DNA from: Paracoccus fistulariae | Lineage (GTDB): Bacteria; Pseudomonadota; Alphaproteobacteria; Rhodobacterales; Rhodobacteraceae | Length of the DNA stretch: 64,000 nucleotides | NCBI RefSeq assembly: GCF_028553785.1 | Contig: NZ_CP067136.1 | Span: forward strand, 1,701,001-1,765,000 | Direction: 5' to 3' | Shown: piece by piece, positions 16,047-25,558 of the stretch | How the letters are laid out: every line of letters begins with the position of its first letter | Numbering within the stretch: position 1 is the stretch's first letter | Translations under genes and position numbers: made by a program | The notes under the pieces: model-generated | Told to the model about the DNA's origin: nothing | The model's input: the letters and a program-made list of their open reading frames with translations, nothing else | Databases searched by the model: none

Positions 16047-18149
16047 ATGCGATTTTCTTCGCAAACTGCGTCTCAGACCGAAATTAAGAGTGCTTCTGTG
16101 CCAAAGCTGATTCCGAATATTGAAAATCGCGTCCGCAAGCTCCCCAAGCCCGCCACATACTCCCAAGCACTGCAGCCGTTGTTCGAGGCGGTCAGCAATG
16201 CGCTTTACGCTATCGAGGATCGTTCGGCGCTCGGCGCGACCATGGCTGGTGATGTCCGGATCAGCATCACGAACCTCACCGACGCCGGCAAATTCCGTGT
16301 TGAGATCGCCGACAACGGGATTGGGCTCGATGCTGACCGGTATGAAGCATTCCAGACGATTGATACCGATTTCAAGCGCGCACGAGGGGGCAAGGGAGTA
16401 GGTCGGCTGTTCTGGCTCGATGCGTTTGAACGAATCCACGTCGAAAGCTTATTCAACGAGGAAGGCGGCATAAAGCGGCGCTGCTTCGCATTCACGCTGC
16501 GAAATGATGAACAAATTGTCGAAGAAGATCTTCCGAATGGCTACGTCGGCAGGCAAGAAGTTGGCACGACGATCATATGCGAAGGTCTGCGCGGCACGAG
16601 CTACCAGAAGGCATTCCCAAAACAAAAGGCCACCTTCCTTCGATACTTCAGTGCCCATTTTATCGCTGATTTCTTGGTCGGTAATGGTGCGAGCGTCGAG
16701 GTAAATCTCGACGGTGAGCCGACAAAGTATCCTGAGGCGGTAGCTGACCTTGTGATCGGTCGAGACCTAGAGACCGGCGATTTCGACATTAGCGATTACG
16801 GAACATTTTCGGTGAAAGGCTTTGCGTGCGATAAAGAAGCAAGCACTGGTCTTGATGGCAACCACCAGCTCCATTTGCTTGCCAACGGAAGAACCGTGGA
16901 GTCTCGAAAAGTCGATGGGCTCATTGGACTGTCGACGATTGCGGCCGGAGAACGCGACGACCTTTATTTTCATGGATGCGTTTCAAGCGAGTATTTAGAT
17001 GAAAGGGTCAACGAAGGCAGGACCGCGTTCAATCTGCCGGAAGACATTCTAAAGGAAATTTCACGCAAATGCGTAGAGCAGGTCCGAGAGACCGCCCTTG
17101 CCGACCAGATGGTGAGCTACAATGCAACGCGTCGAAGCAACTATGATGAGTTCGTTTCTCGGCATCCGATTTACGGCTTCGACGATCCCGACGTCCAGTT
17201 GTCACGTGTGCCTTTTAGCGCCCAGACGCCCGAAGAGTTTGCAACGGGTCTCGTCAAATATCAGATACGCCGCGATGAAGAACGCCAATCGACGATGGAG
17301 AACGTGATCGAGCTTCTGGCCAAGGGCGATTCTGTTCCGGAAAGCTTCGCCGAACGGCTGCAGACCGCAGTTCGGGAAGTCCAATCGTCAGAGCAGCTTG
17401 CGCTTGCGCAACATGTTGTCCGTAGGAAATTGGTTCTCGATCTGATGGGGAAGCTTCTGACGCGGGTCCGTGAAAGGGCAGACAAGCAGGATGATTTCCA
17501 TTTGGAGCAAACACTCCATTCATTTATCGTCCCAATGCACGTTGCGGGCCATGACGCGGCGGAGAAGCGTTCGCGCGCACATGATCTCTGGATCCTGGAT
17601 GAGCGGTTGGCATTCACGCGGGCCTTCTCTTCAGACAAACGCTTCGACGCGCTATTAAAAGATTCTGAAAATGCAGAACGCTCGGATTTGATCGTCTGGG
17701 ATTTCGCGAGTGGCTTGGGCGTGGTTGACCCTCTGCGAGACGGCGAAAGAGTGGATACAAGTAAACCACTCGAGAAGGTCATGATCGTCGAGTTCAAAAA
17801 ACCCGGGCGCAAGCACTATGGTCCTGAAGATCAAATTCACTTTCAGATCACCAAATATATCGATGAGCTGCGGGGCGGCGAAATCGAGGGCTTTGAGCGG
17901 CAGAGAATTCGGATCGCACAAGACTGTGTTTTTTACTGTTATGTCGTCGCCGACATCGAAGGTGATTTAAAACGGCAACTATCAACTTGGTCGAAGTCCG
18001 CAAATGGCCAAGGCCGGTTCATGCCGCTTCAAGGTGACGTAAACGGATCAATCGAGGTAATTCAATGGCAAGACTTGGTGAACGACGCATGGGCGAGAAA
18101 CGAAGCAACCCTTTACGCGGCAAAGCTTCAAAGGGGGCGCCCGGGCTAA
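16047..18149 (+). CDS. GHKL ATPase with C-terminal nuclease-like region
   Basis: A 700-residue protein. Residues ~45-120 show the GHKL (Hsp90/MutL/histidine-kinase) ATP fold: LFEAVSNALYAIED (N box), ADNGIGL (G1) and RGGKGVGRLFW (G2). Around residue 582 the sequence MIVEFKKPGR, in a strand-like setting after LIVWDF, resembles the E-x-K part of a PD-(D/E)xK nuclease core. The middle is helical. No kinase H box or response-regulator partner is present. It heads a three-gene group, is more AT-rich than the phage genes and sits next to an attachment site; an anti-phage role is an inference. GTG at 16099 is an alternative start. Confidence 0.65.
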   Translation: MRFSSQTASQTEIKSASVPKLIPNIENRVRKLPKPATYSQALQPLFEAVSNALYAIEDRSALGATMAGDVRISITNLTDAGKFRVEIADNGIGLDADRYEAFQTIDTDFKRARGGKGVGRLFWLDAFERIHVESLFNEEGGIKRRCFAFTLRNDEQIVEEDLPNGYVGRQEVGTTIICEGLRGTSYQKAFPKQKATFLRYFSAHFIADFLVGNGASVEVNLDGEPTKYPEAVADLVIGRDLETGDFDISDYGTFSVKGFACDKEASTGLDGNHQLHLLANGRTVESRKVDGLIGLSTIAAGERDDLYFHGCVSSEYLDERVNEGRTAFNLPEDILKEISRKCVEQVRETALADQMVSYNATRRSNYDEFVSRHPIYGFDDPDVQLSRVPFSAQTPEEFATGLVKYQIRRDEERQSTMENVIELLAKGDSVPESFAERLQTAVREVQSSEQLALAQHVVRRKLVLDLMGKLLTRVRERADKQDDFHLEQTLHSFIVPMHVAGHDAAEKRSRAHDLWILDERLAFTRAFSSDKRFDALLKDSENAERSDLIVWDFASGLGVVDPLRDGERVDTSKPLEKVMIVEFKKPGRKHYGPEDQIHFQITKYIDELRGGEIEGFERQRIRIAQDCVFYCYVVADIEGDLKRQLSTWSKSANGQGRFMPLQGDVNGSIEVIQWQDLVNDAWARNEATLYAAKLQRGRPG

Positions 18150-18214
18150 ATACCTGGGACATCTCGTGTTCACAAAAAAGCCATACTCATCCAAAAACGT
18201 GAGGGAATGCTGTA

Positions 18215-19081
18215 TTGGTCAAATCCACAAATCAGCCTACCGAATTTACGGACAACACACATCGAAGCCTAAAGCGTCTCGTCGTAGTTGACGCTTGGTT
18301 CCGGCGTTCGCGCGACAATCCAAGCCGCTACACGCTGCACGCGGACATAAGTTTTAATATTGAGCGCCTCAGCGGTGGAAGTGCTTCAGCCGTGACATTC
18401 AAAGTCGCCGTTAAGCAGTGCGAGGTTGTTTTTATCCGCCCTCTTGATGGGTTCTCCGTGGATCGCTCTAGTGTTCGCCGCCAAAAGCCGATGGGTCGAC
18501 AGAATATTGAGCAGAAAAAGCAGAAGAAGGCTTCAGCCGGCTTTCACAGTAAACTCGGCCTGTCGCGCCGTCCGACTTTAGAGGCCGGAGCTGAGGCCGA
18601 TGTCGGCGTGAGTTCGGAGCATTCCGTCGACTCTAAGCAATCCAAAAGCTTCTACAACGAGCAGTTTACTCGCTCACGCGAAGGCCATGATGCCTGGACC
18701 GTCAATGGAGAAGAGCTTGGAGGCCACCTCACAGGACCTGTCTTTGATGTCGAAGCAGAGCCGAGGCTGACGTTGATAGATATACGGGAAGAGGCGCGGC
18801 GCCAACGCGATGAAGCCCACCAGTTGACGCCCGTCACGCGCATTGAGATTAGATGTCTGCGCGAGGACATCGATATTCATGATGTTAAGTTGAAGGATGA
18901 AGCACGGGCAGAGAGCTTTTTCACGAAGCCAGGAAGCAAGGAGCGAATGCAGATTGCGCGAGGTGTTTTGCGCGAAGCACTCATAGCGGAAGGCCTCTCT
19001 GTTGGCCAACTTCTCGATGACCCTTACGCCGAAATGACGATATGCGATGCGACAATCCCCATCCTTGATCAAAGCTCTTGA
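18215..19081 (+). CDS. Unknown 288-aa protein of GHKL-linked trio
   Basis: I do not recognise this protein. It starts at a TTG with a GAGGG ribosome binding sequence 9 bases upstream. The first ~85 residues look beta-rich (VVDAWFRR, YTLHADISFNIERL, VTFKVAVKQCEVVFI); the middle is Lys/Ser-rich and probably disordered; the end is helical and acidic. It overlaps the next gene by 35 bp, which suggests coupled translation and joint function with the GHKL protein upstream and the helical protein downstream. Confidence 0.55.
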   Translation: MVKSTNQPTEFTDNTHRSLKRLVVVDAWFRRSRDNPSRYTLHADISFNIERLSGGSASAVTFKVAVKQCEVVFIRPLDGFSVDRSSVRRQKPMGRQNIEQKKQKKASAGFHSKLGLSRRPTLEAGAEADVGVSSEHSVDSKQSKSFYNEQFTRSREGHDAWTVNGEELGGHLTGPVFDVEAEPRLTLIDIREEARRQRDEAHQLTPVTRIEIRCLREDIDIHDVKLKDEARAESFFTKPGSKERMQIARGVLREALIAEGLSVGQLLDDPYAEMTICDATIPILDQSS

Positions 19082-20315
19082 AGCAGCCGCAGAGGCCCTA
19101 AATTCGCAGAGCAACGACTTGAAGGAGCTTGCAGACAGGGCGGCTGCCACATCCGGCATTCCAGCGGACAGAATCCTCATGAACATAGATCTGACCGGAA
19201 TAAACCTTACTGGAAAGCCCATTGACTATCTTACGGATAGGGGTGCACTTTATCTGGCCGCGACGCTGACTGACGAACAGCGCGCCAAATTTCACAAAGG
19301 CGAGCGCGAAGGTAGAGCACGTCAAACGCGCAAACAGATCCGTTCGATCCGTGTCCAGATGATTTCAGACTTTGTCGATACCTTTGAGGAGCACTCCGTT
19401 CCTCCCTTGGACGAAAAGCACGAGCGCCTCCTCGATGCCACACTGTTGCGGCATATCCTACTTGACCCTATTGGCTCAGACTACCCTTCTGACAAACCGC
19501 TTGATGAGCACTATACTCAACGTGTCCTCGTAAGACTTGTCCCATTCGCACAGAAAAGAAATCTTGATTTCTTCAGAGAGCTTTTTCGGCTTCTTGGTGA
19601 TCTCCACTGCAAAGTTGGAGAGACTGTGGTCGGTTTGGTTTTCGACGACTATTTCGCACGCTTTCAAGATGCCGTTGTAGATCTGATCAGACAGCTTCAG
19701 CCGAATGGTTTGCTCGACGCCAAATGGATCACAAGAGAGGGTCGCGACCGACATTGGCTGAACGTAGGAAAAGGAAAGTATAACGACCCCCAAATTTTGC
19801 CTATCGTATTCACCAAGCGTGCCCAGGAAATAAATGATTTCAGAACTGTCCACCCAGCGGCAATCGAATTCGCCCTAGACCAGATCCAAAATCCCCTCCA
19901 GCGCTTGAGCTTTCTAGAAGAAGTCGCTTTTGAGTGCTCAGGCGATGAGGCTGAGCGCATCGCCCTTCGAATAGTCAACGCTGACTGGCCTGCATCTCAA
20001 ACTCGAAAAGTCCTGGAGGCTGATGTGCCTCCTAGGGTCCGAGGCGCTCTGTTTCGTCAGATATTGAAGCAGGGAAATGTGGAGCGCACCCTAGAGATGC
20101 TCAGATGGCTAGACAACAATCGCGGAGCCGTTGGGGCGCTCTCACTCGATGATGCCCTCGCTACGATTAATAGCTTTGTCGCCCTCTTCGACTTCGCATC
20201 GGACGTGCACATGGAGCTAAGGACAAATCAAAAAGAGGTTCTGCGCCGGGCTCTCGACCGTACCGCGACATCTAGCGCTCAAAGAGAAAAGGTTCGAAGA
20301 TTGCTACCCAACTAA
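19047..20315 (+). CDS. Unknown 422-aa helical protein of GHKL-linked trio
   Basis: I do not recognise this protein. It is mostly helical, with an N-terminal stretch resembling pentapeptide-like residues (MNIDLTGINLTGKPIDYL) followed by charged helices, and a C-terminal half that could be an array of short helical repeats. No catalytic motif or membrane segment stands out. The ATG lies inside the 3' end of the preceding gene. It is the last gene before the tRNA fragment at 20439, so the trio fills the slot at the right end of prophage 1. Confidence 0.55.
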   Translation: MRQSPSLIKALEAAAEALNSQSNDLKELADRAAATSGIPADRILMNIDLTGINLTGKPIDYLTDRGALYLAATLTDEQRAKFHKGEREGRARQTRKQIRSIRVQMISDFVDTFEEHSVPPLDEKHERLLDATLLRHILLDPIGSDYPSDKPLDEHYTQRVLVRLVPFAQKRNLDFFRELFRLLGDLHCKVGETVVGLVFDDYFARFQDAVVDLIRQLQPNGLLDAKWITREGRDRHWLNVGKGKYNDPQILPIVFTKRAQEINDFRTVHPAAIEFALDQIQNPLQRLSFLEEVAFECSGDEAERIALRIVNADWPASQTRKVLEADVPPRVRGALFRQILKQGNVERTLEMLRWLDNNRGAVGALSLDDALATINSFVALFDFASDVHMELRTNQKEVLRRALDRTATSSAQREKVRRLLPN

Positions 20316-20353
20316 GCTGAGCTACCCGCCACCCGCCACCCGTCTCCTCAAAC

Positions 20354-20371
20354 GTTGATGTGGCGTTGATG
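20354..20371. repeat. Paired integrase arm-like repeat, junction left side
   Basis: GTTGATG occurs twice with 11-bp spacing (20354 and 20365), 85 bp from the 3' end of the tRNA fragment. The same design with GTTGAGT lies 86 bp from the intact tRNA-fMet at the other end. These fit arm-type binding sites of a tyrosine recombinase. Confidence 0.5.
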
Positions 20372-20438
20372 TAAAGTCGCGCTTGTGATGCCTGACTGTT
20401 TCGGTCGGAATCCAAGCGTTTGATTTATTTATAGATTT

Positions 20439-20483
20439 TGGTTGCGGGGACAGGATTTGAACCTGTGACCTTCAGGTTATGAG
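20439..20483 (-). repeat. tRNA-fMet 3' fragment; attachment site between prophages
   Basis: Read on the minus strand, this is the 3' part of an initiator tRNA: the anticodon loop with CAT, a T arm with GGTTCAAATCC, an acceptor strand CCCCGCA and CCA. The 5' half is missing. It shares TGGTTGCGGGG and a 17-bp core (20467-20483) with the intact tRNA-fMet at 62141-62217, in the same orientation, but its T stem differs. This is the expected left attachment site of prophage 2 and right end of prophage 1. Confidence 0.75.
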
Positions 20484-20625
20484 GCTATAGACCCGACCGA
20501 TACCAGATATAACGAAATCAATGCCTTACCCGACATGCCTTTGATATGTTTGGCTATAGTCCCCACATCCACCGCCGCCCATCAGCATTCGCCGCGTCTC
20601 AAGGTCACTCGAAGGGCGTTCACCT

Positions 20626-20643
20626 GTTGAGTAGGCGTTGAGT
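20626..20643. repeat. Paired integrase arm-like repeat, left end of prophage 2
   Basis: GTTGAGT occurs twice with 11-bp spacing (20626 and 20637), separated by AGGC. The pair at 62055-62072 is the same apart from one base (AGGT). This one lies about 143 bp inside the left attachment core. The rest of 20316-20792 has no gene I can support. Confidence 0.5.
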
Positions 20644-20792
20644 CAATTCCTGCGCCCCTGCGCACCAGCACCCGGTCCAAACCCATAGCTGACTGTATTC
20701 TGACGAGGCGCATCTACCAAACCACTGGAATTGCATTTCCCCTAGCTGGCGGCCAATATCTGCGGGAAATTGCAGTCCAATGGAATTCCGAA

Positions 20793-23543
20793 GTGCCGCA
20801 CGATCTGAACCAGAACCCCGAGCAGGTCGCCCGCGATCGGATAGATGAGCGCCTGAATGCTGCGGGGTGGATCGTCCAGGACAAAGCCAAGCTGGATTTC
20901 AACGCCGGTCCCGGAATCGCCGTGAGAGAATATCAAACAGATGTTGGCCCCGCTGACTATGTTCTGTTCGCAGACCGACAGGCGGTTGGGGTCGTCGAGG
21001 CGAAGCCAGATAACTGGGGGGTCCACCTCACGACGGTCGAGGAGCAATCGGCAGGGTACGCCAGCGCGAAGCTGAAATGGGTTTCAAATGCAGAGCCGCT
21101 GCCTTTTCTCTACGAAAGTACGGGCAAGATCACCCGTTTCACCAATGCGCGAGACCCCTCGCCACGATCCCGCGAGGTGTTCACGTTTCATCGGCCGGAG
21201 ACCTTGAAGGCTTGGGCGCAGTCACCGAAATCCCTACGGGCCGGCATTGCCGCCCTACCCGCACTCGACCCCGACGGGCTGCGTGACTGCCAGATCACTG
21301 CAATTACGAAGCTCGAGGAATCACTGAAAGCTGACAGGCCCCGCGCGCTGGTGCAGATGGCCACAGGTTCGGGTAAGACCTTCACTGCAATTACACAGGT
21401 TTACCGTCTTCTGAAACATGCAGGCGCGCGCCGCATCCTGTTCCTCGTCGACACCAAGAACCTGGGCGAACAGGCTGAACAGGAATTTATGGCCTTCGTC
21501 CCCAATGACGACAATCGCAAGTTCACCGAACTCTACAACGTCCAGCGCCTGACGTCGCCATCGATGGCGAATGACACGCAGGTGGTGATTTCTACCATCC
21601 AGCGCATGTACGCGACGCTGAAGGGAGAACCGCTGGACGAAGCCGCTGAAGAAGAGAACCCGGCCGAGCAGACCTTTCGTCGCAAAGATCCCCTGCCTGT
21701 CGTCTATAACCCCAAACTGCCGCCCGAATACTTCGATGTCGTCGTCATCGATGAATGCCACCGTTCGATCTACAATCTGTGGCGGCAGGTCATCGAGTAT
21801 TTCGATGCCTATCTGATCGGGCTGACCGCGACGCCGGACAACCGGACCTTCGGCTTCTTCCAGAAGAACGTCGTCAGCGAGTACACCCATGAAAAGGCCG
21901 TTGCCGACAAGGTGAACGTCGGCAACGAGGTATATCTGATCGAAACGGAAATCATGCAGAAGGGCCAGACGCTGAAACCCAAGCAGCTGGTCCAGAAGCG
22001 TGAACGTGATACCCGGGCCAAGCGCTGGGCAGTTCAGGATGACGAGGAAGCATATGCCGCTACGCAACTGGATCGCTCGGTCGTCAATCCCGACCAGATC
22101 CGCACCGTAATCCGTGCCTTCCGCGACAACTGGCCCGATATCTTTCCAGGCCGAAAGGAACTGCCTAAAACACTGATCTTTGCCAAGACAGACAGCCATG
22201 CGGACGACATCATCCAGACCGTCCGGCAGGAGTTCGGCGAGGGCAATGACTTCTGTCGCAAGATCACCAACGGCGCCAAGAACCCGAAATCGTCGCTGAC
22301 AGCCTTTCGCAACGAATACTATCCGCGCATCGCGGTAACCGTAGACATGATCGCCACCGGCACCGATGTGAAACCGTTGGAATGCCTGATCTTCATGCGC
22401 GACGTGAAATCGAAGAACTATTTCGAGCAGATGAAGGGCCGCGGCACCCGGGTTGTCAAACCGGACGATCTGAAGAAGGTCTCGCCCTCGGCGCAGGCCA
22501 AAACGCATTATGTCATCGTCGATGCCGTCGGTGTCACCAAGTCTTTGAAGACCGCTAGCCGCCCGCTCGACAGCAAGCCATCGATCCCATTCAAGGATCT
22601 GGCGATGGGCCTGATGATGGGCGACCGGTCAGAGGAAACGGTCAGCTCTCTCGCATCGCGCCTTTCGCGGCTGGACAACATGCTGGGCGATACTGATCAA
22701 GCCAAGATCGCGGAACAGGCGGGCAAGCCGCTCTCTGCCATCGTTCGTGACCTTTTCGACGCCATCGATGCTGACAAGGTCGAGGCAGATGCGAAGGCCG
22801 CAGGTCATCCAGAGCCTGACGATGCCGCGATGCAAGCAGCGCGCGAGGAGCGGATCAAAAACGCCGCAAATGTCTTCACCGGCCCGCTGATCAACATGAT
22901 CGACACCATCCGGCGCGACAATGAACAGACGATTGACCACGACAACCTCGACACGCTGACCCGTGCCGAGTGGGCGGGCGATGTCGAGGAAAACGCCAAG
23001 AAGATCGCGCAGGAGTTCGAGGTTTACCTGAACGAGAACCGCGATGAGATCGAGGCGCTGTCGATCTATTTCAACACACCCGCCCGCCGGTCCGAGGTCA
23101 CCTTTGCCATGGTCAAGGATGTGCTGAGACGGCTGACGGCCGATCAGCCCCGCCTTGCGCCGCTGACCGTCTGGCGCGCCTATGCGCATTTGGATAACTA
23201 CAAGGGCGAAAGCCCGGCTGGCGATCTGACGGCGCTGGTGGCGTTGATCCGGCGGGTCTGCGGGCTGGATGCGACCTTGACGCGCCACTCCGAACGGGTG
23301 CGCCGAAACTTTCAGAACTGGATCCTGAAGCGCCATTCGGGCGCGGGCGAGAAGTTCACCGAGGCGCAGATGGAATGGCTGCGCATGATCCGCGACCACC
23401 TTGCGACTTCGTTCATCATCGAACGCGACGATCTGGACATGTCGCCCTTTGACGGCAAGGGCGGATTGGGGCAGATGTACGCGCTGTTCGGAGATAATAC
23501 GGAGAACATCATGACCGAGATGAACGAGGCCCTTTCGGCATGA
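20793..23543 (+). CDS. hsdR: Type I restriction enzyme, R subunit
   Basis: A 916-residue protein. The N-terminal nuclease core shows Asp in GPADYVLF (~55) and VVEAKP (Glu ~69, Lys ~71). The translocase follows with Walker A MATGSGKTF (~190-197), DECH box (~320-323), LTATPD, and a second helicase lobe with TLIFAKT and QMKGRGTRV. It cuts unmodified DNA after ATP-driven translocation when in complex with the M and S subunits encoded downstream. The frame begins at a GTG without a strong ribosome binding site. It overlaps hsdS by 4 bp. Confidence 0.9.
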   Translation: MPHDLNQNPEQVARDRIDERLNAAGWIVQDKAKLDFNAGPGIAVREYQTDVGPADYVLFADRQAVGVVEAKPDNWGVHLTTVEEQSAGYASAKLKWVSNAEPLPFLYESTGKITRFTNARDPSPRSREVFTFHRPETLKAWAQSPKSLRAGIAALPALDPDGLRDCQITAITKLEESLKADRPRALVQMATGSGKTFTAITQVYRLLKHAGARRILFLVDTKNLGEQAEQEFMAFVPNDDNRKFTELYNVQRLTSPSMANDTQVVISTIQRMYATLKGEPLDEAAEEENPAEQTFRRKDPLPVVYNPKLPPEYFDVVVIDECHRSIYNLWRQVIEYFDAYLIGLTATPDNRTFGFFQKNVVSEYTHEKAVADKVNVGNEVYLIETEIMQKGQTLKPKQLVQKRERDTRAKRWAVQDDEEAYAATQLDRSVVNPDQIRTVIRAFRDNWPDIFPGRKELPKTLIFAKTDSHADDIIQTVRQEFGEGNDFCRKITNGAKNPKSSLTAFRNEYYPRIAVTVDMIATGTDVKPLECLIFMRDVKSKNYFEQMKGRGTRVVKPDDLKKVSPSAQAKTHYVIVDAVGVTKSLKTASRPLDSKPSIPFKDLAMGLMMGDRSEETVSSLASRLSRLDNMLGDTDQAKIAEQAGKPLSAIVRDLFDAIDADKVEADAKAAGHPEPDDAAMQAAREERIKNAANVFTGPLINMIDTIRRDNEQTIDHDNLDTLTRAEWAGDVEENAKKIAQEFEVYLNENRDEIEALSIYFNTPARRSEVTFAMVKDVLRRLTADQPRLAPLTVWRAYAHLDNYKGESPAGDLTALVALIRRVCGLDATLTRHSERVRRNFQNWILKRHSGAGEKFTEAQMEWLRMIRDHLATSFIIERDDLDMSPFDGKGGLGQMYALFGDNTENIMTEMNEALSA

Positions 23544-25108
23544 CGGATCTTCCGCCCGGTTGGGCTGCGACCAAAATTACTGAAGTGGTCGAACTTCAAG
23601 CAAACGGGAATCCTTTTCAGCAAGGGTGGAGTCCGCAGTGCGAAAGCCGACCGGCAGCCGAAGGTGAATGGGGCGTGTTAAAAACAACGGCCATTCAGCA
23701 TGGCGAGTTTTGGGCCCACGAGAACAAGGCACTACCGAGCAAGCTATCCCCTAGGCCTCAGATTGAAGTTAGGCAGGGTGACGTTTTGATGACGTGCGCC
23801 GGCCCGCGCAATCGCTGCGGGGTCGCTTGTTTGGTACAGTCAACACGTACCAAGCTTATGATGTCCGGAAAAATGTATCGCTTCCGCCCCCACTCCGAGG
23901 CACTGGATGCGAAATTTCTTTCAAGTTTTATACGACTCCACGAAACCCAGCTTCGCATCGACGCTATGAAGAGCGGCATCAGCGATAGTGGCTTGAATTT
24001 AACGCACGGCCGCTTTGGCGAGCTACCGATTGTGATACCGCCATTAAATGAACAACGGCGCATCGTGGAGAAGATCGAGGCGCTGTTTGACGAGATCGAC
24101 AAGGGGGTCGAGAGCCTTACGGCGGCGAAGGCCGCGCTTGGGCTCTATCGCCAATCCCTGCTGAAAGCGGCCTTCGACGGCCGCCTCACCGCCGACTGGC
24201 GCGCCCAGAACCCCGACAAACTGGAAGACCCCCAAACCCTCCTCGCCCGCATCCGCAAGGAACGCGAGGCGCGTTATAAAGCTGATCTTGCTGGATGGCG
24301 AGAAGCCGTGGTCAATTGGAGAGAGGGTGGCGAGAAAGGCAAGAAACCCCCGAAGCCTAAACCGCAAACTGAATTTAAGTACCAAGCGACAGAAAGCTCA
24401 TCGCCGTGGCCGGTGACAAGCGTAGGAGCGATCCTAAGCGCGCCATTGATTAACGGTCGCTCCGTCAAGGACAAGTCCGGTGGCTTTCCAGTGCTGCGCC
24501 TCACAGCTTTGAAAAATGGAAAAATAGTCCTCTCGGAGCAAAAAGAAGGCAACTGGACACGGGATGAAGCCTTTCCGTTCCTCGTTGAGTACGACGATAT
24601 CTTCGTTGCTCGCGGCAATGGAAGTAAGAAACTGGTCGGGATTGGCGGGCGAGTGTTGGATCAACCAATGCCCGTGGCTTTCCCTGATACGATGATCCGT
24701 GTGCGCCTTGATGCTTCCGTGGTTCGACCCGACTTTTTTTTGCTCTGCTGGAACTCATGGTCGGTTCGCCGCCAAATTGAGGACGCCGCGCGTACGACGG
24801 CCGGTATTTACAAGATCAATCAAGATCATGTCTCTGGCTTCACGTTGCCCTTACCCTGCCTGACCGAGCAGGCCGAAATCGTTCGCATCCTCGACACACG
24901 CCTCGACGCGGCTGATCGTCTCGCGACCGAGATCGACGCCGCCCTCTCCCGCGCCGACGCCCTGCGCCAGTCCATCCTGAAACGCGCCTTCTCCGGCCAG
25001 CTTGTCCCGCAGGATCCGACCGACGAACCGGCCTCGGCCCTGCTGGCACGCATCCAGCAGGAACGCGCGGCAACCTCTAAGAAGGGCAAGCGCAAGGTGT
25101 CGGCGTGA
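23540..25108 (+). CDS. hsdS: Type I restriction-modification specificity subunit
   Basis: A 522-residue protein with two target-recognition domains, each followed by a conserved helical spacer. The first spacer is visible as IPPLNEQRRIVEKIEALFDEID then SLLKAAFDGRLTADWR (~residues 165-220), the second as CLTEQAEIVRILDTRLDAAD then SILKRAFSGQLVPQDP near the end. The two recognition domains are more AT-rich than the spacers, the usual sign of domain exchange. Target site cannot be read from sequence. Confidence 0.9.
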   Translation: MTDLPPGWAATKITEVVELQANGNPFQQGWSPQCESRPAAEGEWGVLKTTAIQHGEFWAHENKALPSKLSPRPQIEVRQGDVLMTCAGPRNRCGVACLVQSTRTKLMMSGKMYRFRPHSEALDAKFLSSFIRLHETQLRIDAMKSGISDSGLNLTHGRFGELPIVIPPLNEQRRIVEKIEALFDEIDKGVESLTAAKAALGLYRQSLLKAAFDGRLTADWRAQNPDKLEDPQTLLARIRKEREARYKADLAGWREAVVNWREGGEKGKKPPKPKPQTEFKYQATESSSPWPVTSVGAILSAPLINGRSVKDKSGGFPVLRLTALKNGKIVLSEQKEGNWTRDEAFPFLVEYDDIFVARGNGSKKLVGIGGRVLDQPMPVAFPDTMIRVRLDASVVRPDFFLLCWNSWSVRRQIEDAARTTAGIYKINQDHVSGFTLPLPCLTEQAEIVRILDTRLDAADRLATEIDAALSRADALRQSILKRAFSGQLVPQDPTDEPASALLARIQQERAATSKKGKRKVSA

Positions 25109-25557
25109 ACAATTTCCAGCGAACCGGCGCGATCAGCAACGCCCATGTCGGCCGCGATTTCGAAGCTCGGGCACGGGCCATTCTTAAGTCGCGGGGCATC
25201 TCTCTTGAACTGAACCACAAGGTGCCCTGCGGCCTTGGCAATCTGCGCAAGAACCACGCCTTCGATCTCGGATCGGACGATCCGCCCGTGATCGTGGAGT
25301 GCAAGTGCCAGACCTGGACTGTTGGTGGCAACATCCCCAGCGCCAAGATGAAGAACTGGGCCGAAGCCATGTTCTATTTCCACATGGCGCCCCCGAATTA
25401 TCGCAAGATCTTCTTTGCCGAGCGCAGCTTGCGCAGCGGGCGCGATGAATCCTTGCTGGCCTATTTTCGTCGCACACAAGCACATATGATCCCTGCCGAT
25501 GTCGAGTTTTGGGAACTGGACCGCGACAGCGACGCCCTCATCATTCACGAGGACTAA
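25105..25557 (+). CDS. Small PD-(D/E)xK nuclease-like protein in hsd operon
   Basis: A 150-residue protein starting at a GTG that overlaps the hsdS stop. It shows an N-terminal helix with VGRDFEARARAILKSRG and a core with FDLGSDDPPVIVECKCQTW, which fits the D...E-x-K pattern of PD-(D/E)xK nucleases. It ends one base before hsdM, so the order is R, S, this gene, M. It is not one of the standard type I subunits. It could be an accessory nuclease or a structural relative without activity. Confidence 0.6.
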   Translation: MNNFQRTGAISNAHVGRDFEARARAILKSRGISLELNHKVPCGLGNLRKNHAFDLGSDDPPVIVECKCQTWTVGGNIPSAKMKNWAEAMFYFHMAPPNYRKIFFAERSLRSGRDESLLAYFRRTQAHMIPADVEFWELDRDSDALIIHED

Positions 25558-25558
25558 G

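Larger units (their letters stand above)
1..20483. mobile_element. Prophage 1 (right part; left end outside window)
   Basis: A lambda-like siphoprophage seen from its head-tail connector genes to its presumed right attachment end at the tRNA-fMet fragment. Gene order is connector, DUF6441, DUF3168, tail tube, frameshifted chaperone, tape measure, DUF2460, DUF2163, NlpC/P60, hub, tip protein, lysis, spanins, then accessory genes. No integrase, terminase, portal or capsid gene is visible, so these must lie to the left. That the accessory block 14972-20315 belongs to this element is inferred from the attachment-like sequences beyond it. Confidence 0.75.

Noticed and set aside
20439..20483. A functional second tRNA gene
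   Set aside because: Only the 3' part is present; sequence beyond the anticodon arm cannot form the D arm or acceptor stem.
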